A DNA stretch of 64,000 bases from NCBI GenBank assembly GCA_020809705.1, contig CP085828.1:5642001-5706000 (forward strand). The letters run 5' to 3'. The position numbers were made by a program, and so were the translations under genes. The notes under the pieces are model-generated. The model was not told the origin of the DNA. It searched no databases and saw only the letters and a program-made list of their open reading frames with translations. Source of the stretch: Calonectria ilicicola. Taxonomy: Eukaryota; Ascomycota; Sordariomycetes; Hypocreales; Nectriaceae. Positions 45,838 through 57,346 of the stretch are shown piece by piece; positions within the stretch are counted from its first letter, which is position 1; each line of letters opens with the position of its first letter.

Positions 45838-48490
45838 TTAGAAGCGCTTGCTACCGATAATGTCGGCCATCCAACCAAGCTCACTGACAAAGTCATCGAG
45901 TCCATGGTTGATGGGAGTGTCCAGGAGGCTGGAACCGTTGACAGTAATGCCGGAGCCAAGAGCAGGAGAGCCGTTAATCTTAGTGTAGCTGGACCGAGGT
46001 TCAACAGCCTTGCGTACCTTCTCCTCCGGTTCAGGGAGGCTATAGCACTCATAGGACTCAACCTTGACAGACGCCGCGGGCTGGCCACAGAGAATGTCAC
46101 TGTTATTGCTAGAAATGACATCGTCTTCGTCATCAGTCAGATCGAGGCAATACGTGTGCGAGTCGTCATCGGGGTACTGTGATGCGATTGGAGAAGGAAA
46201 GTAGCCAGGAGCAGTGAAATTACGAGGCCCGGAGAGGGTCTCGAGTCTGGGACGAGACGGGATAACAGCAGATGCTGGGATCTCTTGGCTCTGATACACG
46301 GGAAGTTTGGAAGGCTTCGGGGGCTTCAGAGTGGCACCGCTCGAGTTCTTAGCGGCGAGGTTCATAGACTCGCATGAGGCAGTCCGCCTGCAAGGAGGAG
46401 GGGACAGTCGAGTGGCATACGGTTGAGTCTCAGAGACGGCGGAAGTCGCAAAGTTATCGTCGTCGTCGTTGTCATTGTCGATTTCGTTATCCTTGTCTTC
46501 AGGAATCTCCTCGGGAATGACAAGCGTAGGCCTCACGCTGAGGTTAGAACCAGGGCGTGATGGAATATCGTCTGACAGGAATCGGCGAAGGGACTCTGGA
46601 GAAATATCTCGAGTGCGGGTTCCCTCAGATGGGGTGGTGCATCGGCTGCCGAACTCATCAATGGCATCGTGGGCGGGGGATCGACCACGCTCGCCGTCAC
46701 GGCTATTTAGTTTGCGTGTGAAGAAACGTTTCCAGGCGGGTGTGGTAGAGAGCGAGCCAGTTGAGTGCTTGTGGTTGAGCATGGGAGAAGTTCCAAGGCG
46801 GGCATTGGTGTTCTCAGAAGCGGAGAGAGTTGGTCGAGGGGCGGTGAACTTGAAATCGGGATCCATAGTTTTGAAGTCGGTCTGACGCATTGAGGTGAGA
46901 GATGCACTTCGCTGTCTGAGAGCCTGCTCGACAGGAACGATCATGGTGTTGACGGACTGGCCCGGCATATAAGGGCAAGATGTTGTTGAAGGAAGAGACG
47001 GGTTGTGAGTTTCGATGGAGCCATCGACCTCGTACTGGGGTTTTGTTAGAACCATGTTATGGCCAAGATTTATATCTGCAGTGAGTTGTGTGGATAAAGG
47101 AAGATGAGCTGTATGCGCAGGTGCATGTGCATATGCATGTACATGCATGTATGTATGATTGTATATGTGTGTGCGTGTCAAATGAGTGTGGGTGTGGTAT
47201 TACTAGTGGATGAAGGAGCGCCGGTGGCTGGGCGAAGACTGGATGGGGGGAAACGGGGACAGGAAAAAGAGGACGAATGACCCTATTCATAACACTCACA
47301 TAGTAGTAGTAGGTGTGACCCATCTTGAGACCACCATGTCTCTTATACGGGGTGCCCGGTCCAGGTGCGTCGTCGCAAATAATGTCACGAAAGGTATGGC
47401 AGCCCCTCCACTGGCCACGGCCACGCCGGACGTCTCGCTGCATGGGGTATGATTGGGAGAAATTGTCCCACGACCCGATAAGCTGCACGGACTGTACTGA
47501 AGGGTGTGTCTGGCTGGGGGTTGCTGGTCAGCGCTCAGTGCACAGCAACGGTATGGGAACATGGGACGAAAAGGAAATTGGACCAGACAAGCCACTAGGC
47601 CCGGGGAATTTCCCAAGTGACAGCTGGCTAGCCCTGCTTTCGCGGGGCGCCCACTCGACGAGAGTCTCAGTCCAAGAGAAATAGCCATTAGTGTTAGTGC
47701 GTGATCTTTTTTTTCTTTCTGCTTCTGTAGCCCAGCCACCAGATGCACCAGGTGCATGCGCAGATTGATGCAAAGAAAAAGCACTGGGCCCCAGCCATTG
47801 GCGTGCATTCAGCTCAGCTCAGCTCAGGTTTGCGCGTGCCAACGCAGCCAATCCCCGGTGCAATGACGACGACCAGTGCCACTGCCACACATCTGGGGGG
47901 GCTGGTTGAGGACTTCGTCTCCCAAAGACAAAAGCATGAAGCATCAAATGCGTGAGGCCCTTGTCTCAACTGCAGAAAGGGGGCGCCGGAGTATGCATGA
48001 TACGCAAGGGGTTCAGGGCAGATGCTGTAAAAATGGAAGCATACCACAACAACTAAGACAGGGTTCAAATGGTCCCCCGTCGCTTATGAGCGTAGCCCGT
48101 CGATAACTCGGGTCGAGACAAAAGGAATGCTCAAATATGGAGCAAACCTGGGAATCCGATGGAAGGGCGCAGAAAAAGCAAAATCCACACAAGGGATATC
48201 GTGAACAAATGAAACGAGAATGAACGGTGTGCGTGAATTGGAGCCTCCCTGAGACCCAAGCTAGAAACGATGGTTTAACGATCCGTCGCCTCCACTTGGA
48301 ATCCAAAAAGTAAAAAAGAGGGGTGTAGGCGAAAATCGGCCAGCGAAATATAAACGAAGGGTAAATGGTGTAGAACGGTGAAGAAGAAGAAAAGCGAACG
48401 AAGAAGAAATGAGGGGCTATCAAAGCAAAAGCAACGAAAGAGTATCCAGACTCACAAGTGGAAAGCAACGAGAGTAGTAGAGGGATCCAT
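45838..48490 (-). CDS. Protein with N-terminal AMPK-type glycogen-binding (CBM48/E-set) fold and disordered tail
   Basis: Three exons on the minus strand: 48490-48456 (35 nt), 47513-47300 and 47034-45838; introns are 942 and 265 nt; product 481 aa. The first exon (MDPSTTLVAFH) is inferred because it supplies the first strand of the fold and its phase-2 donor (GTGAGT) matches the acceptor at 47514-47515, giving FHFQTHPSVQSVQLIGSWDNF. Residues 5-95 fit an AMPK beta-type carbohydrate-binding/E-set domain: VQLIGSWDNFSQSYPM, GRGQWRGCHTF, GGLKMGHTYYYYYEVDG and PYMPGQSVNTM. Such domains bind glycogen or starch, or act as protein-interaction modules. The rest (about 380 residues) is disordered, Ser/Pro/Asp-rich, with an acidic run and a conserved-looking C-terminus (DDFVSELGWMADIIGSKRF). 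No kinase or enzyme domain is present, so catalysis is unlikely. The exact ligand is unknown. Confidence 0.82.
47121..47179. repeat. Alternating purine-pyrimidine tract in intron 2 of the glycogen-binding-fold gene
   Basis: Positions 47121-47157 alternate purine and pyrimidine without a break (GTGCATGTGCATATGCATGT and on), and 47161-47179 continue in the same way after a three-base interruption. Such tracts can adopt left-handed Z-DNA. It sits inside the 265-nt intron. Confidence 0.75.
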
Positions 48491-50179
48491 GGTGGGCGAG
48501 AACCTGTATAATATGTAGGAACCCGTTGTGATGTGCGTCTTAGCTGCAGGGGCGGCGGCCCACGAGGGCGGCTACGAAAATGCCGTTTTGGAACGGGTAA
48601 CTCTGGGATGGATAATTAAAGCAGCGCAATGAAACGAGGGATCTCTCATTGCGTGTTCCAATAGACGCAGGTATTGACGGGTGAATGCCAGATGCAGATT
48701 ACAGGCAATTCGGAATGGAGGGTTGGATGTGGCCAATGACAGGCCGAGGACGGCTCGCTGTAAGCGCCACGACGGGTTGCTGTTGGGGCTTGGACGAATG
48801 GTCAACGCGGAGGATGCGCTGGGCTGGAGATCTAGAAACCCAGACAAGGAATGAATTATGGAGCGCGGCGTCGAGGCGGGCGCTTATTCGCAGAAAAAAG
48901 CAAGCGACAAGCCAGGCTAGATTGAGACGGGAAACTTGGCAACAGGAGACGGTTGCTGCGGCTGTCTGGCACAGCGATCGAATGAGGCCAGGATCCAGGA
49001 GCAGGAGCGGCTAGAGAGGCTGCTGGAGTCGGATCACCAACAGGCTGCGTAGCCGTCAGGCCCTGACCTTGGATGTCCGGTAAGCTGGCAGGCGTCGATG
49101 TGGCCGCCGAGCTTTTTCGGTGATCTCAGAGAGTGAGGCGTAGGTGGCGTGGAGAATCACTGGGTTCGTCCCTGCTGTCGGTTGTCTCGAGCAATTGAGT
49201 GTCTTGTCTCAAAAAAAACAAAGAAGTCGGCTCTGCTTCTCGAAGGGGTTCCGGGGTTCCGGAGGTTCCAGGTGGTCCGGGACGCGGGATCCAGGAGGGC
49301 GGTCAGAGACGCGCGAAATGAGGTATGCAGTAGACGATTTGCCGCGCGCAAAAACCAAGGTGCCCATGAAGACAGCGCGAAGGGAGAGAGATGATGGAGA
49401 TGAAGGGACGGGACACGTCGAGTTGGCTGTAGCGGTGGTCGCGGCGGGGATGACAGGAGCGACAGGAGCGACCGTCTCTGGACGACAGAACGGGGCAAGA
49501 GCGAGTCGAGGCCTCAAGGTTCCAGCTGAGGGCCAAGGAGAGCTGAGAGGTCGCGATCCGCGCACGAGGGTTGGCTGAGCCGGTTCAGGAGGCGTTCAAT
49601 CCTTTGCTGTATTGGGAAACGGTGGTGCGAATGGCGACCTAAGTGTGGAATAATGCATGCACATTGTGCACAGTCAGATGGATCGTGGATCGTGGGCTAA
49701 TTACAGACTCGAGTGCTTTGTCTAAACAGCTAAATTGGGACCAGCTCTGTCTCTCTCACTCGCTCGCTCACCAACTGCTCAGCCCAGCGCAAGCCGACGC
49801 TGCGCAGTGCATATTGTCAAGGGGATGACGCAGTGAGCCTTTTGCTCAATCGTTAATCTACGTGAAGCTATTCTGAGGACGAATAAGCAGTTGCGCTTCA
49901 GCGACGGCGACATGGACGCTTGCTGTGGACTTAATTAATCTCATACACCAGCTTGGTGCTTTACCTGGCAGTGGTGAAACATGGCAACAAGACGAAACCC
50001 CCAAGACATGCATTGCGGGCCCTGCTCGACGCAAGACAAAGGCAAGGAGAGACGACACGAGACAGGACGCCTGAGGAGTCTCATCATGGGCCGCAAATGC
50101 GTCACAGCACAGTGAGCAGGATTCTGTAAGGGAAGCATTCCAACATTAGCGCTGCTCCAGGAAGCGAGACATGCCATTA

Positions 50180-50205
50180 TCTCCCATCTCCCATCTCCCA
50201 TCTCC
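50180..50205 (+). repeat. Tandem heptamer (TCTCCCA), nearly four copies
   Basis: Simple tandem repeat in the gene-free stretch. No function is apparent. Confidence 0.8.
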
Positions 50206-53200
50206 AGACGCTGGAAGCACGCACTCGTGGATCCTCTCCCCAGGGGCACTAGCGGGCAATCGACGCTTGCCATTGGGCCACCTACAGTAGGATTGGCAAC
50301 CAGCCGTAGCTACTGAGCAAGCTAATCTTCACAAAGTCTAGGGCCAAGCTTGGGCTAATTTGCAGACGGGAATGACCACCCCCTTACAGCCTAGCTTCGA
50401 TGGGTTATGGGGAGACGCGGGCGGCATCCAGATTGACCTGCAGCGTGAGCGGATTAACGCAGCAATGGTGCCATGTTATTGAGATTGAGATTGCAGTTTG
50501 CCATACCAATTCCGCATCAGCCGGTAAGCTCTTCAAGCCTGGGACTTGTGTCAGAAAGCAAAGTTACGGAGTGCTGAGCCTGAAGCGCTGACGCCCAATT
50601 AACCTGCCCCAACGGCCACGACCCCGGCACTTGAGTCTGAAATCGGCCTTTGATTCCACCAATTTTCAGGGTCCTAAAGTTCGTGCCCCACCCCCCTCAC
50701 CCCCTGTGAACCACTGCCGACCAGTGAGAGCGGCCGACTCAGTTGGCAATCCCACCATGCGAAACGAACTCTAGGGAACTCTCGACCAGTGCTCTCCGAA
50801 GTGATGCCCCGGCGATCGACGCCCTGGTCTAAGGGAAAGCTTGGGAATCACCAGAGAATCACAAGTCAGACAAGGAAATGTTGAGACAGACCCCAAGAGA
50901 AGGGAGGAGCCGTGCCGCAAAAGCATTGGCGACAGCGCAACCAAGGGGACAAGCCACCCGCTGGCTTTTCTGTAGCGCCAAGTCTTTGTCCCAAAACAAA
51001 CCCTTGTTACCTTGTTTCTGTTTATTTCTCTCTCTCGGATGTTGGAGCACGCAAGTCGAATTGATGGTGCGCGCTACCGCTGGTATTGCTGTTGCTGCCG
51101 GAGCCCGAGTGCTGCGGGACTGCACAGCACAGCACTGCACTGCACAACAGGTCCAGACGCACACAAGTCCATTTGCGGTAATCCAACAGGGGCAGGGGCT
51201 CGACTGATTGGCCAGGGCCCTGTGCTTGCGCCGCACACTGGCAAACTCGCCTGGCCCTTGAGCCTAAACCACCTGAACAAACCAGGACCTTCCTTGTTTG
51301 TGCTGCCCGCTACGGCGCGGGATGCTGATGGATCGGCCTGGAATGAGGGCATTGTTACGACATTGGCACTGCGAAGCAAATTTTCCCGCGTGCTGAGTTT
51401 TGCCCCATCTGTTGAGAATTTTCCAGAGCACGAGGCCTCGTGACTTTATCCTTCCTTGGCAAGGGTCCGCGTTTTCGCATCTCGGAGAATCTCGCAGTGA
51501 CAGGGCGATCATAACAAACTACGTCAGGAAATGGGTGGGAGAGTTTGCATTCGATGCAAGTCAGATATGTGGCTCCCCCTGTTGCACGCTGTGGTTGGCG
51601 GCGAGTTCGTCCACGTCACTGCAAGTGTGTCGCCACAGGAGCCGGCGCAGCGTGCAGTGCAGTGCAAGCCCCTACTGCAACGTCACGAACAGCACCATTG
51701 AATTGGATACGAGAGCTTGTCTCAGCCAGCCTCAATCCACGGCCTTTGACTGGAAAGGGGAGTCAGCAGTAACATGGCGCATTCACGTACAGAGTGCGCA
51801 TATCGAACGCAATGCACAACCGAGGCCTCGTGTTGTCATGCACGCAACGCAGGCTTCGCCCTCATCACCGCCTCTTGCGAGCCCCGAATCCCTTGCCCTC
51901 GTCTCGTCATCAGGTCACTGGCAGGACCAAATCGACTCACGCTCCATCCCAGCATTGCCCATGGTCAGCCCGTGATTTTGACTTTAGCGCCTCTACTATG
52001 GGCCGATCCCCATCCGCCTGGCTGGGACGGCACAGAAAGCTTCCAGAAGGGCGGGTCCCCAGTAAAACAAACGTCGGGCGAGCGTCGCCCCATTTTGCAA
52101 CAGCAGAAGAACACAGAGACGGGTTGTTGACCCAGCACCCCAATTCACCCTCACTCCATTTTTTTCCCTTCTTCTGCGGCGTCGATCAATGAGCGCCGTG
52201 GGGGGAAAAGTCTAGCCTCCATCTCTGCACCCGTTAATTACGAGTGCATCGCGTGGCTGACGGCCGTTGCCACCGCCAGCTCAGTGCGCCCGCCGCCGAC
52301 TGTGCCTTGAGCCGACGCTGCAGCACGGCGGTCAAACGACATGGCTCGCGCTCTCGCATATGTTTCCCATTTGTCTCAATGTCATCTGCCTGTTGCAGGC
52401 AATCATCCGGATATAGACGTCTGACAAATTGGTCCATGCAGAATAGAAAGAAGGAATAAAGAAGGGAAAAAAAAACTGTGGTCCAAAGTCGGGCGCACAT
52501 GTTGGCTATGCGTGCGGGTGCGTGCCGGGCGTGAAGAATTGAAACCGAGTGCTTCCCTGTCCGCCGTAGTCTTCAGCTCAAGCTACAGTACACACCTACG
52601 TAATTGATGGGCTGCTTGCAAAAGCAAACAAAAGTCCAGTAATCTCCATGATGGGAGCGGGCCTGCGACCGCTTAGCCCGAGTGCGAGGCGAGCAAGTTT
52701 GACCCTGAGACGAAGCGAGCAATTGGCCCAGCCTCTCACGCTTGTGGTTTCCGATCTTTGTTTTGCCCTCCCGCCGGCTGTTCCGTAGGCCAGGCATCTG
52801 GGGAACATGACTGGTCATTATTTCGTCGTCTGGCCCTATGATACAAGCTTAGATCTTTCGCGTGTCAGCACAGGGGAATGGTGGCTGGCCTCAGTGACAC
52901 TGTAATTGGGGTTGGCTGCCTCAAAGCTGGGCTTGGTGCGATAAGCGAGATGTCGGAAATTATTGTGGTCGATGAATGAATCGCTAGCCGAGATGTTGAT
53001 GACTGCCGAATTTGATGTTTCTCAATGTCTGAATCGTGTCCAGTGCTTGAAAATAGATTAGCGAGCTACAGGGTAGTCAGTCAATCTTCACCCTTTCTTG
53101 GTGTACAATTCGAGTTGCAGATACACAGACACTTGTGGCTGGTCAATTTGTTCATTTTACACATTTCCAGAGTATTCGGTTTGTATTATTCATTGGGACT

Positions 53201-53950
53201 ACAAGGTGCTTTTGGTTGATGGAGAAAAGAAGAAAGGAGATGTTTAAACTCGATAATGTCATCTCAAAGTATGATCTATCAAGTCATCCCCAGAGTAACA
53301 GTGTCAGATGCAAAAGGCCCCCACGCAATAACCAAGGAAAACATACGCTTACATGAAATCTATGGGTTCCTTTTTGTTTTTCTTTTTACTGTACTATACC
53401 CGAGTCTCCGTAGGCTCGGCATGATCCATGAACAAATATATCATGATCGTCGACATATGATGTAATTTCAATCCCAGCACATTACCATTTCGCATCCGCA
53501 ATCTTTACCAGGAGCTAGCGAAAGCAAATGAGAGAAACCTAGAATTAAGAAGTCAATAGCTTCATAGACATATGTATGCATTAGTTTCTAATGCATCGGT
53601 CGGTTGCAGTGATGCAGACCAGCTTGGTCGCCAGACTGCCCTATACATTAATGCTAAACATGAGGTGCTGTCAATATTCTAATGCACGATGATGGTAACA
53701 TATTCCCTAGCACGCGAACAGAGAAAGAATCTGATACAAATGCGAACATGAAATCCGGTATGGTTGCAAAATATTGAACAAGTTTTCAGAGAGTAAGTAG
53801 CTTCATGATTCTCCCGTGCCAACCGTTCCGTGTCTGGACTACAACAATGGCGGCAGTAACTGGAAGTACATTTGGCCGCCTACAGAACTAATCGTGTAGA
53901 AATATAAAGAATCACATAAAAACCCCGAATTTTATATTCGTATCGTGAAG

Positions 53951-54390
53951 ATGCCAGATAGATCGGCGGAGCCTTTAATGCGGAGGCCATTATCTGGAGA
54001 CGATGAGCAACCTGTTTTATTCCGTGGACCTGAATGGCAAGATCGTACAATTGGAGAGGCAGTCCGTGTTCTGATTGCTGAAACTATCAAATAAAGCAAC
54101 TAGGACCTATTATTTCCTGCATAACGAGGCTCAAGACTTCGAGGTCTGGGATCTTTATGCAGCAAGCTGGGCTACATTCAACACCATCTATCATTGGCTG
54201 AAGCTGCAAAGCACTCATGTCCCAGAGACAACGCAAGTACTGAATTAAAGGTACTCGGGACTTTCTGAAAAGCCTAAATGGACCATGCTATCCGATAGTG
54301 TGAGAACATGCGGATGCTGTTCTAGTCAACCGCCCTGGCTGGACTACTGTTGTAACTGAACAGGTATTTCCTGGGCGGAATCTGTGGTAG
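53951..54390 (+). pseudogene. Decayed coding remnant of unknown family
   Basis: Three open segments in successive frames look protein-like although each is short. Segment 1 (53951-54094, 47 aa) begins with ATG and reads MPDRSAEPLMRRPLSGDD then LFRGPEWQDRTIGEAVRVL. Segment 2 (54081-54248) in another frame reads RTYYFLHNEAQDFEVWDLY then WATFNTIYHWLKLQS. Segment 3 (54253-54390) reads TRDFLKSLNGPCYPIV, stop, EHADAVLVNRPGWTTVV. The amino-acid mix is rich in Trp, Tyr, Phe and charged residues, unlike chance frames nearby. The frame changes and stops do not coincide with plausible introns. It sits in the AT-rich zone, so decay, possibly by repeat-induced point mutation, is likely. I do not recognise the family. 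Confidence 0.35.
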
Positions 54391-55915
54391 AAATGGATAT
54401 AATTAAACTGAAATGAAACTCAAAAATTTCACCAGCGACACTTTTGATGATTTTACAGGACTATTTGTCACGTCTATTGATGTTGTGCTAACCATTCTCA
54501 TACTTGGCGCGTCGTTTGACTATTATCTGTAACGCAAGAGCGGGCTCAACCTGATCTAACAAATAACACTTTAGTCATTGTAAAATTTTTTATATAATTG
54601 CGAAATATGATCGGTTGCTGGCATGCTGATTATAATCGGTGTCCTGCAGCCTGCAATCAACTTCTTCCATGATTTTATCTGGATGGCACCATTGAACAGA
54701 CAGAGTTGAGACATAACTCGAACATATGTCGTTGTCATATTTGCACAGCCGTCAATTGTTTTCTCGCATGGTTACCATAAGAGTTGGGGCTCTCCTACGG
54801 ATAAATGCCTTTGAGTTGCATATGCCTAGGACGTGACATGGGGCTTTTTGTAAAGCACCGTGTGGACTTTCTAAACCCCTCGATGCATTCGTAGTCCAAT
54901 GAGTATCATCACTGTCAAAAGTTGCATAGACCTCATTCTATCAATGCTCATGACCTTTGGCCCAATGTCAAAATCTAGTACTAACCCTTTCTCGGCAGAG
55001 AACTTGACTTTCATCGTAGATGGCGTTAGTAAATGTCGCCTTGCCAAGTCACTCGCGACAATAGTTGGAATCTCTTGATGTACACATACTCTCAAGACGT
55101 ATAAATTCACATTGTGTTCTGGTATTATCTTTGATTCCACCCAATTACCCAGGCAATTAGTTTGTTGTGTGGTACATGTATTATGAGTTTGAGTCTGGGA
55201 CAAAACAGACATATTTCCTTCCCCTGTTGCCGTTCCATCGACCCGTTGTTCATTGTATCATCCGGTTTGTTTGTTTGTTGTTTGAGACCGATACCTGGGA
55301 TATTGAGTCCCGTTGCCTCCCTTCATACCTGTCTGCATTACACAAGAACAAGGATATATGGGATTAAGTGCAATCTGCTCCATCAGCAGACATCCTGTAT
55401 ACGGGTCCGATGCATTCCACAAGCCAAAAAAGTTCGATCCCTAACAAATATTATACATGAATGATTAAAGTCAAAAAAGCTGCGGGGTAGACAAGACCAC
55501 CCAAACAGTCCTCGTAACACCAGCTCCAACCGCAGTCCCAGCCCCAGACTCTGTCCGTTGACATCCAATGATGGATGACTCTAGCGGAAAAGAGGGGAAC
55601 GATAGATAGAAATAGGAGGAAAGAGGAAAAGAAACGAGAGCGAAGACGGAAGTCACTGCACAAAGAGCTGTTCTATAGTGCTCGTCCCTATTATTAAAAT
55701 TCGTGAAAGATGTAATTACCGCGAGCTTCAAGCCGTTGATTCTCGATCATTTCATCATAGCCCCGCGACCCTAAAAAAATACGAGGCGGTGCCAAGATTG
55801 TCGCAACCGAAAAAGGATCGCGCACCCGGGCGAGTCCAATTATGATATGTTGTTCGAGTTGGTTCGTGGATCCCATGTCTGAATACTAAAATTATATATT
55901 GTTGTCGATGGTCAT

Positions 55916-57116
55916 TTAGTTGCTGTCGCTGTCAACGACAACCTTCTCGCCTTCCTTTCGCATGCCACTGGGCTTGTTGGAGCGGTTGCCCTTGTACTTG
56001 GTGTCAAGGAGGGCATCCCAGAAGGTGAAGAATGGCTGAGCAAAGTTGGTCTTGATTCCCCAGTGCTGGTGGTGAATGTCGTGATAAGCAGCGTTGTTGC
56101 TGGTAATGAGCTGGAGAGGATCCCAGGGGAATGAGTAGCCACAGTGGTCGTCAACAGTCTTGACAGTGGAGAATGACCAGAACCAGATGCCCTGGCGCAG
56201 GCTCATGAAGGTGGCTTTGAAGGCAATGCTGGCACCGACGGTATCGAGGAGGAAGCCCTCAAAGGGGTGGTTGTACAGAGCACCATAGGCATATGGTACA
56301 TAGAGACGGTGGTGGCGGGAGTGGAAGGTAGCTGGAGTTGGTGGCTCACGTTAGCTCAAGGGATTCAGGGGAAACGGCTGGATGAATCGCCGTGAAGCGA
56401 TTGGACGGATCTGACTTACCATACAACCACTTGTTGACGTGCATCAAGCGGTGGAGGAAGTATTGCCAAGTATCAAGGATGAAAGTAGCGACGAAGAACT
56501 GGATGGCGGGGATGAAGACGTGGTAGATGGCCTTGGCGAGTGTCATCTCCCAACCGGCAAAGGCAGGCTCGGCAGTCTCGGTGGTGAGGAAGGGGTAGTA
56601 TCCACCAGCAATGGCACCAGCAAGCATTGGGTAAGAGTCGGCTAGGTTCTTGGAGATGGCAGTGGCATTGAGACCCAGAGCACCCAGAATGGTGGGCAGA
56701 GCACGCTGAGAGAGGCGGACGCGAGTGGCCCAGATAGCGATGTCGTAATTAGTCTTGCCTGTCATCTCGGGGGGTTCGGTCAGGGCGAGAACGGCGCCGG
56801 TGGCGATCTGGATGATTTGCTGAATGATGACATCGCGGGCGACCTCGTAGCGAGAGGCGTGGTTGCGCTTTGTGATCTCCTCGGGAGTGTGGAGGCGGTA
56901 CTGGGGGAAGAGGTCGAGGACGTCGATGGCATGGAAGGTCAGGGAGAGGACCCAGTACACAATGACGGGGACAACGAGAGAGAGCCAGAAGTCGGAAATC
57001 CAAGACACGAGATCGGCTTGGGGCTCGAGGGTGTATGAAGGCAGGGGCGGGAGGCCTGTTTCGAAGAGGGTTTGGTTTGCCATGGCGGCGCTGGCGATGG
57101 ACGTGTCGTTGCCCAT
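55916..57116 (-). CDS. SUR2: Sphinganine C4-hydroxylase (Sur2/BasA family)
   Basis: Two exons on the minus strand, 57116-56420 and 56331-55916, intron 88 nt; 370 aa. The enzyme hydroxylates the C4 position of dihydrosphingosine to make phytosphingosine in the ER. It is a di-iron fatty-acid-hydroxylase-fold protein, with the three histidine boxes present: HRLMH (222-226), HSRHH (236-240) and HDIHHQH (316-322). Hydrophobic segments include WLSLVVPVIVYWVLSL and AIQFFVATFIL. The conserved LPPLPSYTLEP start and the TFHSRHHRLYVPYAYGALYNHP stretch fit the family. ATG 57116 (MGNDTS) is the first in frame; a second ATG at 57083 (MANQTL) has a stronger context and could be the true start, giving 359 aa. 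The C-terminus is acidic/polar (VVVDSDSN), not a KKxx retrieval signal. Confidence 0.94.
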
Positions 57117-57315
57117 GATACGGTGCGCGTAAGTCGCGGTCAGTGGCTGCGACCAGAACAGACTGGATAGGGGAGGTGGCCGATGGGGATGGAGGGGAAA
57201 GTAAAACCACGGCCAAGCAAGAAGGCGCCAAAAGGGGGGGAATGCAAGTCTGAACAATGAATAGTTGGAGGTAAAGGAGAGCGAAGGTGTTGGGACTGAT
57301 GGATTTGATAAATAG

Positions 57316-57346
57316 ATTGGGGGGTGGAGGAGGCGGTTTAGATTGG
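57316..57346 (-). promoter_or_regulatory. Two CCAAT boxes upstream of SUR2
   Basis: ATTGG at 57316-57320 and 57342-57346 read as CCAAT on the minus strand, about 200-230 bases upstream of the SUR2 start. Paired CCAAT boxes at this distance suit Hap/AnCF binding, but only the sequence match is seen. Confidence 0.3.

Larger units (their letters stand above)
48491..55915. other. 7.4-kb gene-free stretch upstream of the glycogen-binding-fold gene
   Basis: No intact gene is recognised. The left part (48.5-52.8 kb) has GC-balanced sequence with chance frames (for example 51400-51975 +) and short tandem motifs: (TCTCCCA) at 50180-50205 and GCAC/TGCA runs at 51121-51148 and 51652-51666. From about 53.0 kb to 55.9 kb the DNA turns AT-rich with many TA steps, and holds a decayed coding remnant at 53951-54390. 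No tRNA was found. The left part may be promoter or leader for the minus-strand gene ending at 48490. Confidence 0.45.

Noticed and set aside
51400..51975. 191-codon plus-strand frame in the third gene-free stretch
   Set aside because: Composition like random sequence, no domain, and overlapping equally long chance frames.
57117..57257. N-terminal extension of SUR2 to 57257
   Set aside because: Begins at TTG; the conserved family start lies at or after the ATG at 57116.
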